64,000 bases of DNA from Hypnocyclicus thermotrophus. GTDB taxonomy: Bacteria > Fusobacteriota > Fusobacteriia > Fusobacteriales > Fusobacteriaceae. Below, piece by piece: positions 14,911-23,382 of this stretch (position 1 is the first letter of the stretch; each line of letters begins with the position of its first letter). The stretch lies in the NCBI RefSeq assembly GCF_004365575.1, contig NZ_SOBG01000006.1, positions 62,001 to 126,000 on the forward strand, given 5' to 3'. A program made the position numbers and the translations under genes. The notes beneath the pieces are model-generated. The model saw nothing but the letters and a program-made list of their open reading frames with translations. It did no database searches and was not told the DNA's origin.

Positions 14911-16512
14911 ATGTTGTTATTATCAATTTTATTAAATAGTTTATCTGGGCTTGGAGTATTTTTATATGGAATGCGAATTATGTCAAAGAGTATTCAGGAA
15001 GCATCAAATAAAAAACTTAAAAATTTTATAGCAAAATCTACAAATAATCCTTTTTCAGCTTTATTTTTGGGTATTACTATAACCCTTATTACACAATCTT
15101 CTTCTATTACTACTGTAATGGTAGTTGGATTTGTTGATGCTACTTTAATGACTCTCAAACAAGCTATTGGTATAATTTTAGGTGCTAATATTGGTACTAC
15201 TATCACTGGATGGATACTTGCTCTTAAAATAGGCAAATATGGTTTTATTCTTTTCGGTAGTTTTGCTATTATTTTTTTATTTAGTAAAAATTATAAGTTA
15301 AAAAACATTGCTAAAATATTTATGGCTTTTGGTCTAATTTTTATTGGCCTCGAATATATGAAAGAAAGTATTATTCCTATTAAAAATAGTCCAAATTTTA
15401 TAAAATTATTTCAATTATTTAATACTAATAATTTTTCAGGTATTATTTTTAGTGTTTTTTTAGGTGCTTTTTTAACGGCTATTTTACAAGCTTCTGCTGC
15501 TACAATAGGAGTAACTATTGCTCTTGCATCCCAAAATCTAATTACACCATATACTGCTATTGCTTTAGTCTTAGGTGAAAATATTGGTACCACTATTACT
15601 GCATATTTAGCTTCTTTAGGAGCTTCTAAAAATGCAAAATCTACTGCTTATGCCCATATTTTAATTAAAATAATTGGAGTTACAATTATTATTCCTTTAT
15701 TTTATGTTTACTCTAACTTTATAAATTATATTTCACCATTTTCTAATGGTATAAAATACATCCCTCTTGCTCATACTATTTTTAATGTCACTAATTCTCT
15801 TATTTTTATTCCCTTTATACCTAAATTTATATTACTATTAAATAAATTTATCAAGATTGATAAAAATGAACAAAAATCTAAAATTATTCATAAAAAACTT
15901 TTTGAATCACCATTTATAATCTTAGAAAAATCAAATATTCAATTAAAAAAAATGAATAAATTATTTTTAAATAGTCTCAATAATTATAATTCATTATTAA
16001 ATAATAAAGACTTAAAATCATTAAATATTATATTAAAAAACGAAAAGAAACTTGATTCTTTTGAAGAAAAACAAAATCTTTTATTAACTTCTTTTGTTAA
16101 CTATAATCCTTATAATAATAGTATTATTGATATCCAATATTATTTAAAGTTATCTAATATTTTAGAATCTATGGGGGATTACATTGCAAGTCTTGGAAAA
16201 ATAACTAAAAAAGCTTATGATAATAAAATATATTTTTCAGAATCACAAATACATAAAATAAATTCTATTCATAAAAAAATTGAAAAAGTTGCATTTAAAA
16301 TATCTATCTTATTTGAAAATAATAAAAATAAAGAATTAATTATTGAATGTAAATATATTATTAATAAAAATAATAAAATTTTAAATGATAATATTAAAAT
16401 TTCTAAAAAAAATTCTATTGATTTTATTTACTCTGAAATTTTGGCTAAATATCGTAGAATAAATAGACATCTTTTATACATTGCAGAGATTTTAGAAAAT
16501 TATACAACATAA
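14911..16512 (+). CDS. Na/Pi-cotransporter family protein with PhoU-like domain
   Basis: 533 residues from the ATG at 14911, chosen because GAGGTG lies seven bases upstream; an in-frame TTG at 14866 falls inside the direct repeats and has no ribosome site. Two inverted repeat halves of the NptA/YjbB family are seen: QSSSITTVMVVGF followed by GANIGTT, and QASAATIGVTIALA followed by GENIGTT. The C-terminal ~190 residues are helical and PhoU-like (LESMGDYIASLGKITKKAYD). The family moves inorganic phosphate with sodium; direction differs between members (E. coli YjbB exports). No pho genes are nearby. Confidence 0.9.
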   Translation: MLLLSILLNSLSGLGVFLYGMRIMSKSIQEASNKKLKNFIAKSTNNPFSALFLGITITLITQSSSITTVMVVGFVDATLMTLKQAIGIILGANIGTTITGWILALKIGKYGFILFGSFAIIFLFSKNYKLKNIAKIFMAFGLIFIGLEYMKESIIPIKNSPNFIKLFQLFNTNNFSGIIFSVFLGAFLTAILQASAATIGVTIALASQNLITPYTAIALVLGENIGTTITAYLASLGASKNAKSTAYAHILIKIIGVTIIIPLFYVYSNFINYISPFSNGIKYIPLAHTIFNVTNSLIFIPFIPKFILLLNKFIKIDKNEQKSKIIHKKLFESPFIILEKSNIQLKKMNKLFLNSLNNYNSLLNNKDLKSLNIILKNEKKLDSFEEKQNLLLTSFVNYNPYNNSIIDIQYYLKLSNILESMGDYIASLGKITKKAYDNKIYFSESQIHKINSIHKKIEKVAFKISILFENNKNKELIIECKYIINKNNKILNDNIKISKKNSIDFIYSEILAKYRRINRHLLYIAEILENYTT

Positions 16513-16541
16513 AAACCTTCTAAATATATTTAGAAGGTTTT
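16512..16541. terminator. Bidirectional terminator between the phosphate transporter and the GH13-like gene
   Basis: A perfect 30-base palindrome (arms 16512-16526 and 16527-16541) centred between two convergent genes, with A and T runs on its outer sides. The stop codon of the minus-strand gene lies inside it. Confidence 0.9.
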
Positions 16542-18554
16542 TATTAATACTATATCATATTTATTTAATTTTAATTCTGTTTTATTATCTATAATATTTA
16601 ATTTTTCTTTATTTTTTAGATTATTTCTAAATATTATTTCACTATTTTTATTTACATCTAATATTATTTTTTTTTCTTTTGAACTTTTATTTATAACTAA
16701 TTTTAAATCTTTCTTTTCTAAGATTATAATATCTTTATCATTACTATTTATTATTTTTGAAATTGTATCTAAAGAATTTTTTAATTCTTTTTTCAATTTT
16801 ATAATTTCTTTATAATAATTAAATATTTTGTCATTTGAAATTACCTTGTAATATATTTTTTTATTTACTTCATCTATTATAACTTTTTCATTTAATTTTG
16901 CTTTTATCTTTTCATATTTAAACAAATCATCACTTTCATCTAAATATATATATTCTTCTTCCCAAAGCATAGCTTTTCTATTTCTTGGAATATCTCCACC
17001 CCACATTCCTTTTTCATCCCCATAATAAATATCCAAATTTTTCCCTAGCCACATTTGTAAAAAAATTATTTGTTTTAACTCATTAATTTTATCTTCTAAA
17101 ATTAAATCTGGTCTTATTTCTAAAAAATTATCGCCTTTTATAGATTTATTATTATTATCATAAATATTATTATTAATAAGTGCTGAATATACTCTCTCTG
17201 TATATTCATCACTTATAATATCTATTTTATTATCCAAAAATTCATTAAAAATAATATTTGATAAATATTCCATTTTACTAATTTTATTTTTATAAAACTT
17301 CAAACTATTTATGACAAAATTATAATTTGTATTCTCATCACTTAATATTATTTTATAATTTAAATTTTCTTTTAAATAAGCTATTATTTCTTTATCACCA
17401 GAAATTCTAATCCCTAAAAGTTTACTATTTTCCCATTTTTTTAATGCTGTTAATAAATATTTTTTTACTTCTTCATTTTGTACATTTAAAATAGGTTTCC
17501 CAAGAGTATTTTTAAATTTCATATTTTTTATATTTGATATTATTCGTTCTTTTTTTATTTCTCCAGTTAAATCTTTATCTATTTTTTTAAATCCTTTTTT
17601 TATCTCATATATATAAAACCAATCAAAATATTTTGAATCTTTACCATTTTCTACTACATCTAAAAATGCAAAAAAATATTCTGATACATAATTTAAATTT
17701 ACATCTATTATAATATTAATATTATTCTCGTAAAAATCATTTATTAATTTTATAAAATCTTTATCAGAGTTTGTATAAATATTTTTTTCAAAATCTATAT
17801 TTTTAAAATCATTAATATCAAAATAATTTGGTGAAATGTATCTATAATCTATCACGTCACTTTTATCTGCTGAAAAAGAAATAAATGGTGAGGATAGTTC
17901 TACCGTATCTATATTTAAACCTTTAAAATAATTTCTTTTTTTATTAACTCCTATTAAATCACCACCATAAATAATATTATCTATTTCTCTTATATTATCT
18001 ATATTTTCTTCAAAATCTGTAACATTAAATTTTTCATTATAAAAATTTCCTTTTGCATTATATTTAGGATCATTTCTTCTATCTCCATTATAAAAACTAT
18101 CTATTTCTAATTTATATATAACATCTCCTAAAATTTTTAAATTGTTTTCTTGTATATTTTTTTCTAATTTAAATTTTTCTATATTATTATTTTCTTTTTT
18201 TATTCCAGTTTTGTCATAAAATCTTATAAGATTACCATCAATTATCTCAAAATAATATTCTATTGACTTTTCTAGATTAATATAATAATAATCATTTAAT
18301 CTATCGCTACTTAAATATTTTAATTTTAATTTTTGATTATCTGTTATCAAATAAACATTTTCTATATCATTTTTTTTTGTTTTAAATATTATATAAATAT
18401 TATTATTCTTATACTCTATTTTATGTGATAAATTATTTTCAAATATATATCCATCACCTTTTTTACTATTTTTAGGTACAAACTTATCAAAATTTTGTTT
18501 TTTTACACTAAAACATCCAGAAAATAGTAATAATAATAAAATTATTTTTTTCAT
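16530..18554 (-). CDS. GH13 alpha-amylase-fold lipoprotein without catalytic residues
   Basis: 674 residues from the ATG at 18554 (GGAGG five bases upstream; the in-frame TTG four codons earlier overlaps that site). A lipoprotein signal ends in FSGC (Cys14). The middle follows GH13 enzymes: DVIYKLEIDSFYNGDRRND (family VIYQIfpDRFaNGDpsND), YGGDLIGV (FGGDLqGi), the beta-strand DVNLNY (region I, DxxxNH), and IYYGDEKGMWGGDIPRNRKA (family IYYGDEiGmtGg.DPdnRra) at about 509-528. Region II reads GIRIS where GxRxD is needed, so the nucleophile Asp is Ser; region I has Tyr for His; region IV (NHD) is not found. It should bind or sense glucan rather than cut it. Next to a glucodextranase-C-like lipoprotein. 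Confidence 0.8.
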   Translation of the reverse strand: MKKIILLLLLFSGCFSVKKQNFDKFVPKNSKKGDGYIFENNLSHKIEYKNNNIYIIFKTKKNDIENVYLITDNQKLKLKYLSSDRLNDYYYINLEKSIEYYFEIIDGNLIRFYDKTGIKKENNNIEKFKLEKNIQENNLKILGDVIYKLEIDSFYNGDRRNDPKYNAKGNFYNEKFNVTDFEENIDNIREIDNIIYGGDLIGVNKKRNYFKGLNIDTVELSSPFISFSADKSDVIDYRYISPNYFDINDFKNIDFEKNIYTNSDKDFIKLINDFYENNINIIIDVNLNYVSEYFFAFLDVVENGKDSKYFDWFYIYEIKKGFKKIDKDLTGEIKKERIISNIKNMKFKNTLGKPILNVQNEEVKKYLLTALKKWENSKLLGIRISGDKEIIAYLKENLNYKIILSDENTNYNFVINSLKFYKNKISKMEYLSNIIFNEFLDNKIDIISDEYTERVYSALINNNIYDNNNKSIKGDNFLEIRPDLILEDKINELKQIIFLQMWLGKNLDIYYGDEKGMWGGDIPRNRKAMLWEEEYIYLDESDDLFKYEKIKAKLNEKVIIDEVNKKIYYKVISNDKIFNYYKEIIKLKKELKNSLDTISKIINSNDKDIIILEKKDLKLVINKSSKEKKIILDVNKNSEIIFRNNLKNKEKLNIIDNKTELKLNKYDIVLIKTF

Positions 18555-18567
18555 TCCATCCTCCAAT

Positions 18568-18602
18568 AAATAAAAAAATTAGAAGACCCTTTAGAGTCTT
18601 CT
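18568..18602 (-). terminator. Terminator between the glucodextranase-C-like gene and the GH13-like gene
   Basis: Seven-base arms AGAAGAC (18581-18587) and GTCTTCT (18596-18602), eight-base loop, then a T run on the minus strand. It sits only about 14 bases before the next gene start, so expression of the GH13-like gene likely depends on read-through. Confidence 0.8.
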
Positions 18603-18605
18603 TAT

Positions 18606-19412
18606 TTATTTCACTTTTATTAATTCAATCTCAGCAAACTCTTCTTTTCCTTCTTCTGAAACATAATTTTTCATTAAAGAGTTATCACCTAAAATATCTA
18701 TTACATTACTATCTCCATTATAGTCTGTTCCACCACCAAAACTATTTAATCCCACAAATTCATCTACTTTAGTATTAAAAGTACCATTACTTGAGGTATC
18801 AAATCCCATACTAAATACTTGAATTCCTTTTAATTTATTAAAAGAAATTTTATCTTTTGACACAGATACTATAAATTTGTTTCCTTGAACATCAACATTA
18901 TCTGGATAAATTAATCCTTCTGTTATATTTTCATATCCAGTAGTATCATCTTTAACATCTGTATTTTCTTTTATAAATTTTGTTTTAAAATCTACGTTTC
19001 TTAAAGGGGCTACTACTATAACTTTATCCCATTTATCTTTTATTTTTAAGTTTCTTCCATAAATAGTATTGTAATATTTATTTTCATTAAAATTTAAATA
19101 TATATCAAACATTTGAGCTTCCCAACCAAAATCATTATTTGAATAATTATTAATAAAGCTTCCTACTGTAATAATAAAATTATATTCTTTTTTATTTTCT
19201 GTTATTTCTATTGAATTAATATCTAATGATTTCAAAGTATATTTTTTATCAGTTGGATATTTATAATTTCCATAACCATTATCATCATTTACTTTATCTT
19301 TGTAAAAAAATAAACTTTGACCCTGTGTATTATTTGTTTTAGTTTCTATAACACTACATGCACTAAGTGATAATATAGATAATGCTAATAATATTTTACT
19401 TACCTTCTTCAT
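18606..19412 (-). CDS. Lipoprotein with a glucodextranase C-terminal-like (Glucodextran_C) domain
   Basis: 268 residues. Signal peptide with the lipobox LSAC (Cys19). The mature part begins with KDKVNDDNGYGNYKYPTDK and continues with ITVGSFINNYSNNDFGWEAQ and FDIYLNF, matching the domain found at the C-terminus of glucodextranases and some amylopullulanases (D.kGDDnGpGtYtYPt, then GfslQ..diYid). That domain is thought to hold the enzyme at the cell surface or bind carbohydrate. Here it stands alone as a lipoprotein, beside a dead amylase fold. Promoter is a perfect consensus, so the protein may be abundant. Ribosome site AGGAGG precedes ATG. Confidence 0.75.
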   Translation of the reverse strand: MKKVSKILLALSILSLSACSVIETKTNNTQGQSLFFYKDKVNDDNGYGNYKYPTDKKYTLKSLDINSIEITENKKEYNFIITVGSFINNYSNNDFGWEAQMFDIYLNFNENKYYNTIYGRNLKIKDKWDKVIVVAPLRNVDFKTKFIKENTDVKDDTTGYENITEGLIYPDNVDVQGNKFIVSVSKDKISFNKLKGIQVFSMGFDTSSNGTFNTKVDEFVGLNSFGGGTDYNGDSNVIDILGDNSLMKNYVSEEGKEEFAEIELIKVK

Positions 19413-19447
19413 GCTTTCCTCCTAAATGTTGCATTTTAAACATAACA

Positions 19448-19476
19448 ATTATATACTAAAGTTTTTTATCTGTCAA
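19448..19476 (-). promoter_or_regulatory. Perfect consensus sigma70 promoter of the glucodextranase-C-like lipoprotein
   Basis: Minus strand TTGACA (19476-19471), 17 bases, TATAAT (19453-19448), about 36 bases before the start codon. No mismatch to consensus. Confidence 0.85.
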
Positions 19477-19481
19477 AAAAA

Positions 19482-20081
19482 TTAAGCTTTTATTCTGTCT
19501 AATTTTTCTTCACTTATTAAATACTCCATTATTATAGGAGTTTTTTCTTGGATTTCAATTAAAAATTCTTTTAATTGAAATTTAAAAAATATTAATAATT
19601 GTTTCTTTTTCCCTTTTTCTACATATTCTAAAAAAGTATTAAAAATATCTTCAAATTTTAAATAAGTTTCTTCTATCCCCAACTCTCTAAAACTAATATT
19701 ACTCAAGTTTAAAACAGAAGAAAAAACATTAAATATCCATTCAAGTCCATCAATATTATCTTTTAAATATTTATCTAACTCTTCTTCTATATTATTTGCT
19801 AAATCTATATTATATAAATTCTTAATAAATTTTTTTAAAAAAACTTCCATTTCATTTACTGTTTCTATAAGTAAAATTTTAGTTTTTTTACTATTTATTT
19901 CTATTGTCAATATTTTAGTTATATCTACTTCTGCATTTTCCCTCACATTCATTCCATCTACTATAATTTCATTTATAATTCTGTTTTGTTCACTTAATAT
20001 TTTACTTATTTGACTTAAAATACTCTTAAAGTTATCTATCTTTACTAAATTAATTTTTTGATTATCTAAAATTATATCCAT
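19482..20081 (-). CDS. Protein of unknown function, cotranscribed with fliD
   Basis: 199 residues that I do not recognise. The first ~75 residues alternate short beta strands and one helix (MDIILDNQKINLVKIDNFKS, then NEIIVDGMNVRENAEVDITK), which recalls a small beta-grasp or two-layer fold; the rest looks helical and acidic (about 80-199). There is no signal peptide or membrane helix, so it is cytoplasmic. It starts 10 bases after fliD on the same strand, where many genomes carry the FliS chaperone; length and sequence do not match FliS, so this is only a positional hint. Confidence 0.6.
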   Translation of the reverse strand: MDIILDNQKINLVKIDNFKSILSQISKILSEQNRIINEIIVDGMNVRENAEVDITKILTIEINSKKTKILLIETVNEMEVFLKKFIKNLYNIDLANNIEEELDKYLKDNIDGLEWIFNVFSSVLNLSNISFRELGIEETYLKFEDIFNTFLEYVEKGKKKQLLIFFKFQLKEFLIEIQEKTPIIMEYLISEEKLDRIKA

Positions 20082-20091
20082 AATTTACTCC

Positions 20092-22191
20092 CTATAAACC
20101 TGCTATTTGTCCATTTAACCAACTACTAAGTGATTTACTATTTTGTAAAGCACCCTCCATTGAACCAAACTGTGCTTTATATACATCTTCTTTTCTAGTT
20201 ATTCTTTCATTTGTTTCATCTATCCAATCGTTAATTGTATCTATTCTTTCATCATAATATTTTAATCTGTTTTTTAACGTTCCTCCATATCTTGTATATG
20301 GTGCTAAAAATGCTTCCATTCTTCTAGAAATCCCTTCATCTGTTCCTATTTTTTTTGTAGTTGATACTTTTTTAGATTCAACATATATTTTTTCTCCTTT
20401 TTTAGGAGGTGTCCCAAATTCTATCTTACCAGTAACATCATCTATTATTACTGCATTTGGTGGTAATTTCTTACCTAATTTTGCTAACGCTTCATCTTTT
20501 GTTTTTACATCGCCATTAATAATATATTTTATTAAATCAAGTCTAGAAACTGTATATTTATATAATTCACTTTTTTTAATTATAGGATTTTTTTGGTTAT
20601 CTAAAGAATAACTTTTATCTCCTACAACAACTCTTATATCTTCTATTTCTCCTGGAAGTGGTTCTGTTGGATCAAATACAGTTTTACTTCCATTTCCTAT
20701 ACCTAAATCTACCGGTTTTGCATCATTTGCTTTTTGAGTAAACAATTTTTTTATTTCAAGTGGCTTTTCAGCTATTGCTTGTCTTAATTTTGATTCATTA
20801 ATTGTTAACTTTCCACTTTTAGCATCTGTTTCTACTCCAATTAAAGCTAATTGATTATACTTATCCTCAATACCATTTACACTGGCTGTCATTTTATTTC
20901 TTAAATTTACAAGTAAAGAAGTCGCAGTTGTATCCCCTTGCAATATACCATCTTTTTTTGTTTTTTCTTCTATTATATCTACTACTTGATTATATGAATA
21001 TAATAAATTAGCTATTTCTTCTAATGCAGCATCTGTATTATAATCTACTTTTATAGTTACTTTTTCTCCATCCTTAGTTTCATTTTTTAAATTTATTTTA
21101 AGCCCCTCTAATTCTATACTATTTGAATTTCTTTCATATGTTACTCCATCCATTTTAAAGCTTGCTTTTTGTCCTTTAAAAAGTGATCTAACCTTATCCC
21201 TTCCACTTTTTGTCTGTTGCATTACTTTTAATTTTTTTAATAGTCCACTATTATCATTTTCTATTATCATATCTTCTCCAGGAATAGTAGATATGAAACT
21301 TATTTTTTTAGATCCTTCATCATAAACTGCTTTTACATTTGCTCCAGAATTATTTACTTTACTTATTATACTTTTAAGACTATCTCTTGTTGGATCTACA
21401 TTAAATGTGTATCCATTTATTGTGAAATATCCATTTTTTACATCATTAAAATAATCCGAATCTTTTAAAAGTTTAAAACTTTCTGGTTTTACTCCATTTT
21501 TTATCTCTTTTCCGTTATATTGATCAAGGCCTAATTCTCTTAAAAAACCTCTATCTTTTGCTTCTATTTTTATTGCTGATGTTTCATCTTTTGATTCAAA
21601 TATAATTCTTCTTCTCTTTGAATCATACATTGCTTTTACCCCAGCATTGGATTGATTTATCTTATTTAAAAATAATCCAACTGTATCTTCTGGAGTTACA
21701 TTTATATCTACTCCATTTATTTTAAAACCAATATTTGAGTAATCTGTTTTATTTATAAAACTAAAAAATACATCTAAAAATTTATCATTTGGATTTTTTA
21801 TCCCTGTACGGCTACTAATAATAGTAGAATTTCTACCTTCTTTAAGTGGTAATCCTTCTCTTGAACTTACTTGTGCTGGTTTTGCAAGGTGTATATCTTC
21901 TATTACATATACTCCATTTTTTACATTTGTTGCTGCCTCTGCACTTACTAAAGTTTCATCACTTACTGATGTTTCTTTATTATTAAATTTAGAACTTGTA
22001 TTTAATGTTTGTGCTGCTATTTTTACAGCATTAATTTTCTTTTCTATATCTGCCCATTCTTTTTTTTGCTCTTCTAATTTACTAATTTCTTTCTTTTTTG
22101 TCTCAATAGGTTTTTTCTCTACTTCAACTAATTTTTTAACCATACTATTTGTATCCATTCCAGATGCTAATCCGGTTAATTGTATCCCCAT
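20092..22191 (-). CDS. fliD: Flagellar filament cap / hook-associated protein 2
   Basis: 699 residues from the ATG at 22191, selected because AAGGAGAG lies six bases upstream; an in-frame TTG six codons earlier overlaps that site. The N-terminal motif LTGLASGMDTNSMVKKLVEV is diagnostic of FliD, followed by a coiled coil, two similar inserted beta domains (around FLNKINQSNAGVKAMYDSKR and LKSIISKVNNSGANVKAVYD, which look like internal duplicates), and the FliD_C region ending KAQFGSMEGALQNSKSLSSW. FliD caps the growing flagellum and helps flagellin fold. It is longer than many FliD proteins. No other structural flagellar gene is in the window. Confidence 0.93.
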   Translation of the reverse strand: MGIQLTGLASGMDTNSMVKKLVEVEKKPIETKKKEISKLEEQKKEWADIEKKINAVKIAAQTLNTSSKFNNKETSVSDETLVSAEAATNVKNGVYVIEDIHLAKPAQVSSREGLPLKEGRNSTIISSRTGIKNPNDKFLDVFFSFINKTDYSNIGFKINGVDINVTPEDTVGLFLNKINQSNAGVKAMYDSKRRRIIFESKDETSAIKIEAKDRGFLRELGLDQYNGKEIKNGVKPESFKLLKDSDYFNDVKNGYFTINGYTFNVDPTRDSLKSIISKVNNSGANVKAVYDEGSKKISFISTIPGEDMIIENDNSGLLKKLKVMQQTKSGRDKVRSLFKGQKASFKMDGVTYERNSNSIELEGLKINLKNETKDGEKVTIKVDYNTDAALEEIANLLYSYNQVVDIIEEKTKKDGILQGDTTATSLLVNLRNKMTASVNGIEDKYNQLALIGVETDAKSGKLTINESKLRQAIAEKPLEIKKLFTQKANDAKPVDLGIGNGSKTVFDPTEPLPGEIEDIRVVVGDKSYSLDNQKNPIIKKSELYKYTVSRLDLIKYIINGDVKTKDEALAKLGKKLPPNAVIIDDVTGKIEFGTPPKKGEKIYVESKKVSTTKKIGTDEGISRRMEAFLAPYTRYGGTLKNRLKYYDERIDTINDWIDETNERITRKEDVYKAQFGSMEGALQNSKSLSSWLNGQIAGL

Positions 22192-22264
22192 TTTCGACTC
22201 TCCTTCCAAAAAACCTTTTTATTCATTTCTTTTATCGTCTTTTTTTTTCTTTTTCTTTAACAAA

Positions 22265-22304
22265 ATATAAAGACTAGAAACATTATGATTTCTAGTCTTT
22301 ATAT
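22265..22304 (-). terminator. Terminator of the sensor kinase / HD-GYP operon
   Basis: Sixteen-base arms (22265-22280 and 22289-22304) with an eight-base loop. The stop codon of the HD-GYP gene lies in the first-transcribed arm. The tail on the minus strand is TTTTG. Confidence 0.85.
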
Positions 22305-23377
22305 TTTTTAGCAATCGTTTTAAAAACTTCTTCTAAAACTATAAAAGCTTCTACTATATCAGGATCAAAATGCTTTCCTTTTCCCTCTAATATAATCTCT
22401 TTTGCTTTTTCATGAGAAAAAGCAGGCTTATAGATTCTCTTAGATATAAGAGCATCATACACATCTGCTAATGCCATTAATCTCCCTGAAACTGGTATTT
22501 CTTCTCCTTTTAACCCTCTTGGATAACCAGTTCCATCCCATTTTTCATGATGTGTATATGCTATTTCCATAGCATAATGTAAAAAACTTTCTCCATTTAA
22601 TGCTTTATCTGCTTTTAAAAGAGCATCTCTACCATATATAGTATGTTTTTTCATTTCTTCAAACTCTTCAAAAGTAAGCTTTCCTGGTTTTAATAAAATT
22701 TTATCTGGAACACCTACTTTCCCTATATCATGAAGTGGTGCCGATTTAAATATATATTTAATTACTTTTTCATCTTTTAATTCCTTATATTTAAAATTAT
22801 CCCTTAAATATTCAGCTAAAACTTTTACATAATATTGAGTTCGTAAAATATGTTCTCCTGTTTCATTATCACGAGTTTCAGCAAGTGAAGCTAGAGTTCT
22901 TATTGTTAAATCTTCTGTTTGTGCTATTTTTTCTGTTCTTCTTTCTACTTCTTTTTCTAAATATTTATTTTGTTTTTCTAATTTTTCGTTTGCTATTTTT
23001 AGCATAAGATGAGTTTTTACTCTAGCTTTTACTATTTCTGGATTTACAGGTTTATTAATATAATCTACTGCTCCTAATGAAAATCCATAGGTTTCATCTT
23101 CTACATCTGTTTTAGCTGTAATAAATATTATAGGTATATTTTTACTCCTATAGTCTTGTTTTAATATTTTACATACTTCATAACCATCCATTTCTGGCAT
23201 CATTACATCTAAAAGAATTAAGTCTGGTGGATTATCAGAAAAGACTTTCTCTAATACTTTTTTACCATTTAATGCAAAAGTTCTTTTATATTCATTTAAT
23301 ATTCCTCCTAAAACGTCTATATTTTCCGGAGTATCATCTACAATTAATATCTTTTGATTTTTTAATAGCTCATCCAT
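22292..23377 (-). CDS. Response regulator with HD-GYP cyclic-di-GMP phosphodiesterase output
   Basis: 361 residues. Receiver domain (1-120) with the acidic pair in IVDDTPEN, the phospho-acceptor Asp in LLDVMMPEMDG (about 53) and the Lys in INKPVNPE. A short coiled coil leads to an HD-GYP domain (about 165-350) with HDIGK, HHEKWDGTGYPRGL and the usual DVYDAL, so metal binding and hydrolysis of c-di-GMP are expected. Start: the ATG at 23377 has AGGTGA five bases upstream. An in-frame GTG three codons earlier would give a four-base GTGA overlap with the kinase gene but has no ribosome site. Partner is the hybrid kinase upstream. Confidence 0.93.
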   Translation of the reverse strand: MDELLKNQKILIVDDTPENIDVLGGILNEYKRTFALNGKKVLEKVFSDNPPDLILLDVMMPEMDGYEVCKILKQDYRSKNIPIIFITAKTDVEDETYGFSLGAVDYINKPVNPEIVKARVKTHLMLKIANEKLEKQNKYLEKEVERRTEKIAQTEDLTIRTLASLAETRDNETGEHILRTQYYVKVLAEYLRDNFKYKELKDEKVIKYIFKSAPLHDIGKVGVPDKILLKPGKLTFEEFEEMKKHTIYGRDALLKADKALNGESFLHYAMEIAYTHHEKWDGTGYPRGLKGEEIPVSGRLMALADVYDALISKRIYKPAFSHEKAKEIILEGKGKHFDPDIVEAFIVLEEVFKTIAKKYKD

Positions 23378-23382
23378 AGTCT

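Noticed and set aside
16512-16541. Insertion-sequence terminal repeat
   Set aside because: The perfect palindrome between convergent genes with A and T flanks is an ordinary bidirectional terminator; no transposase or target duplication is seen.
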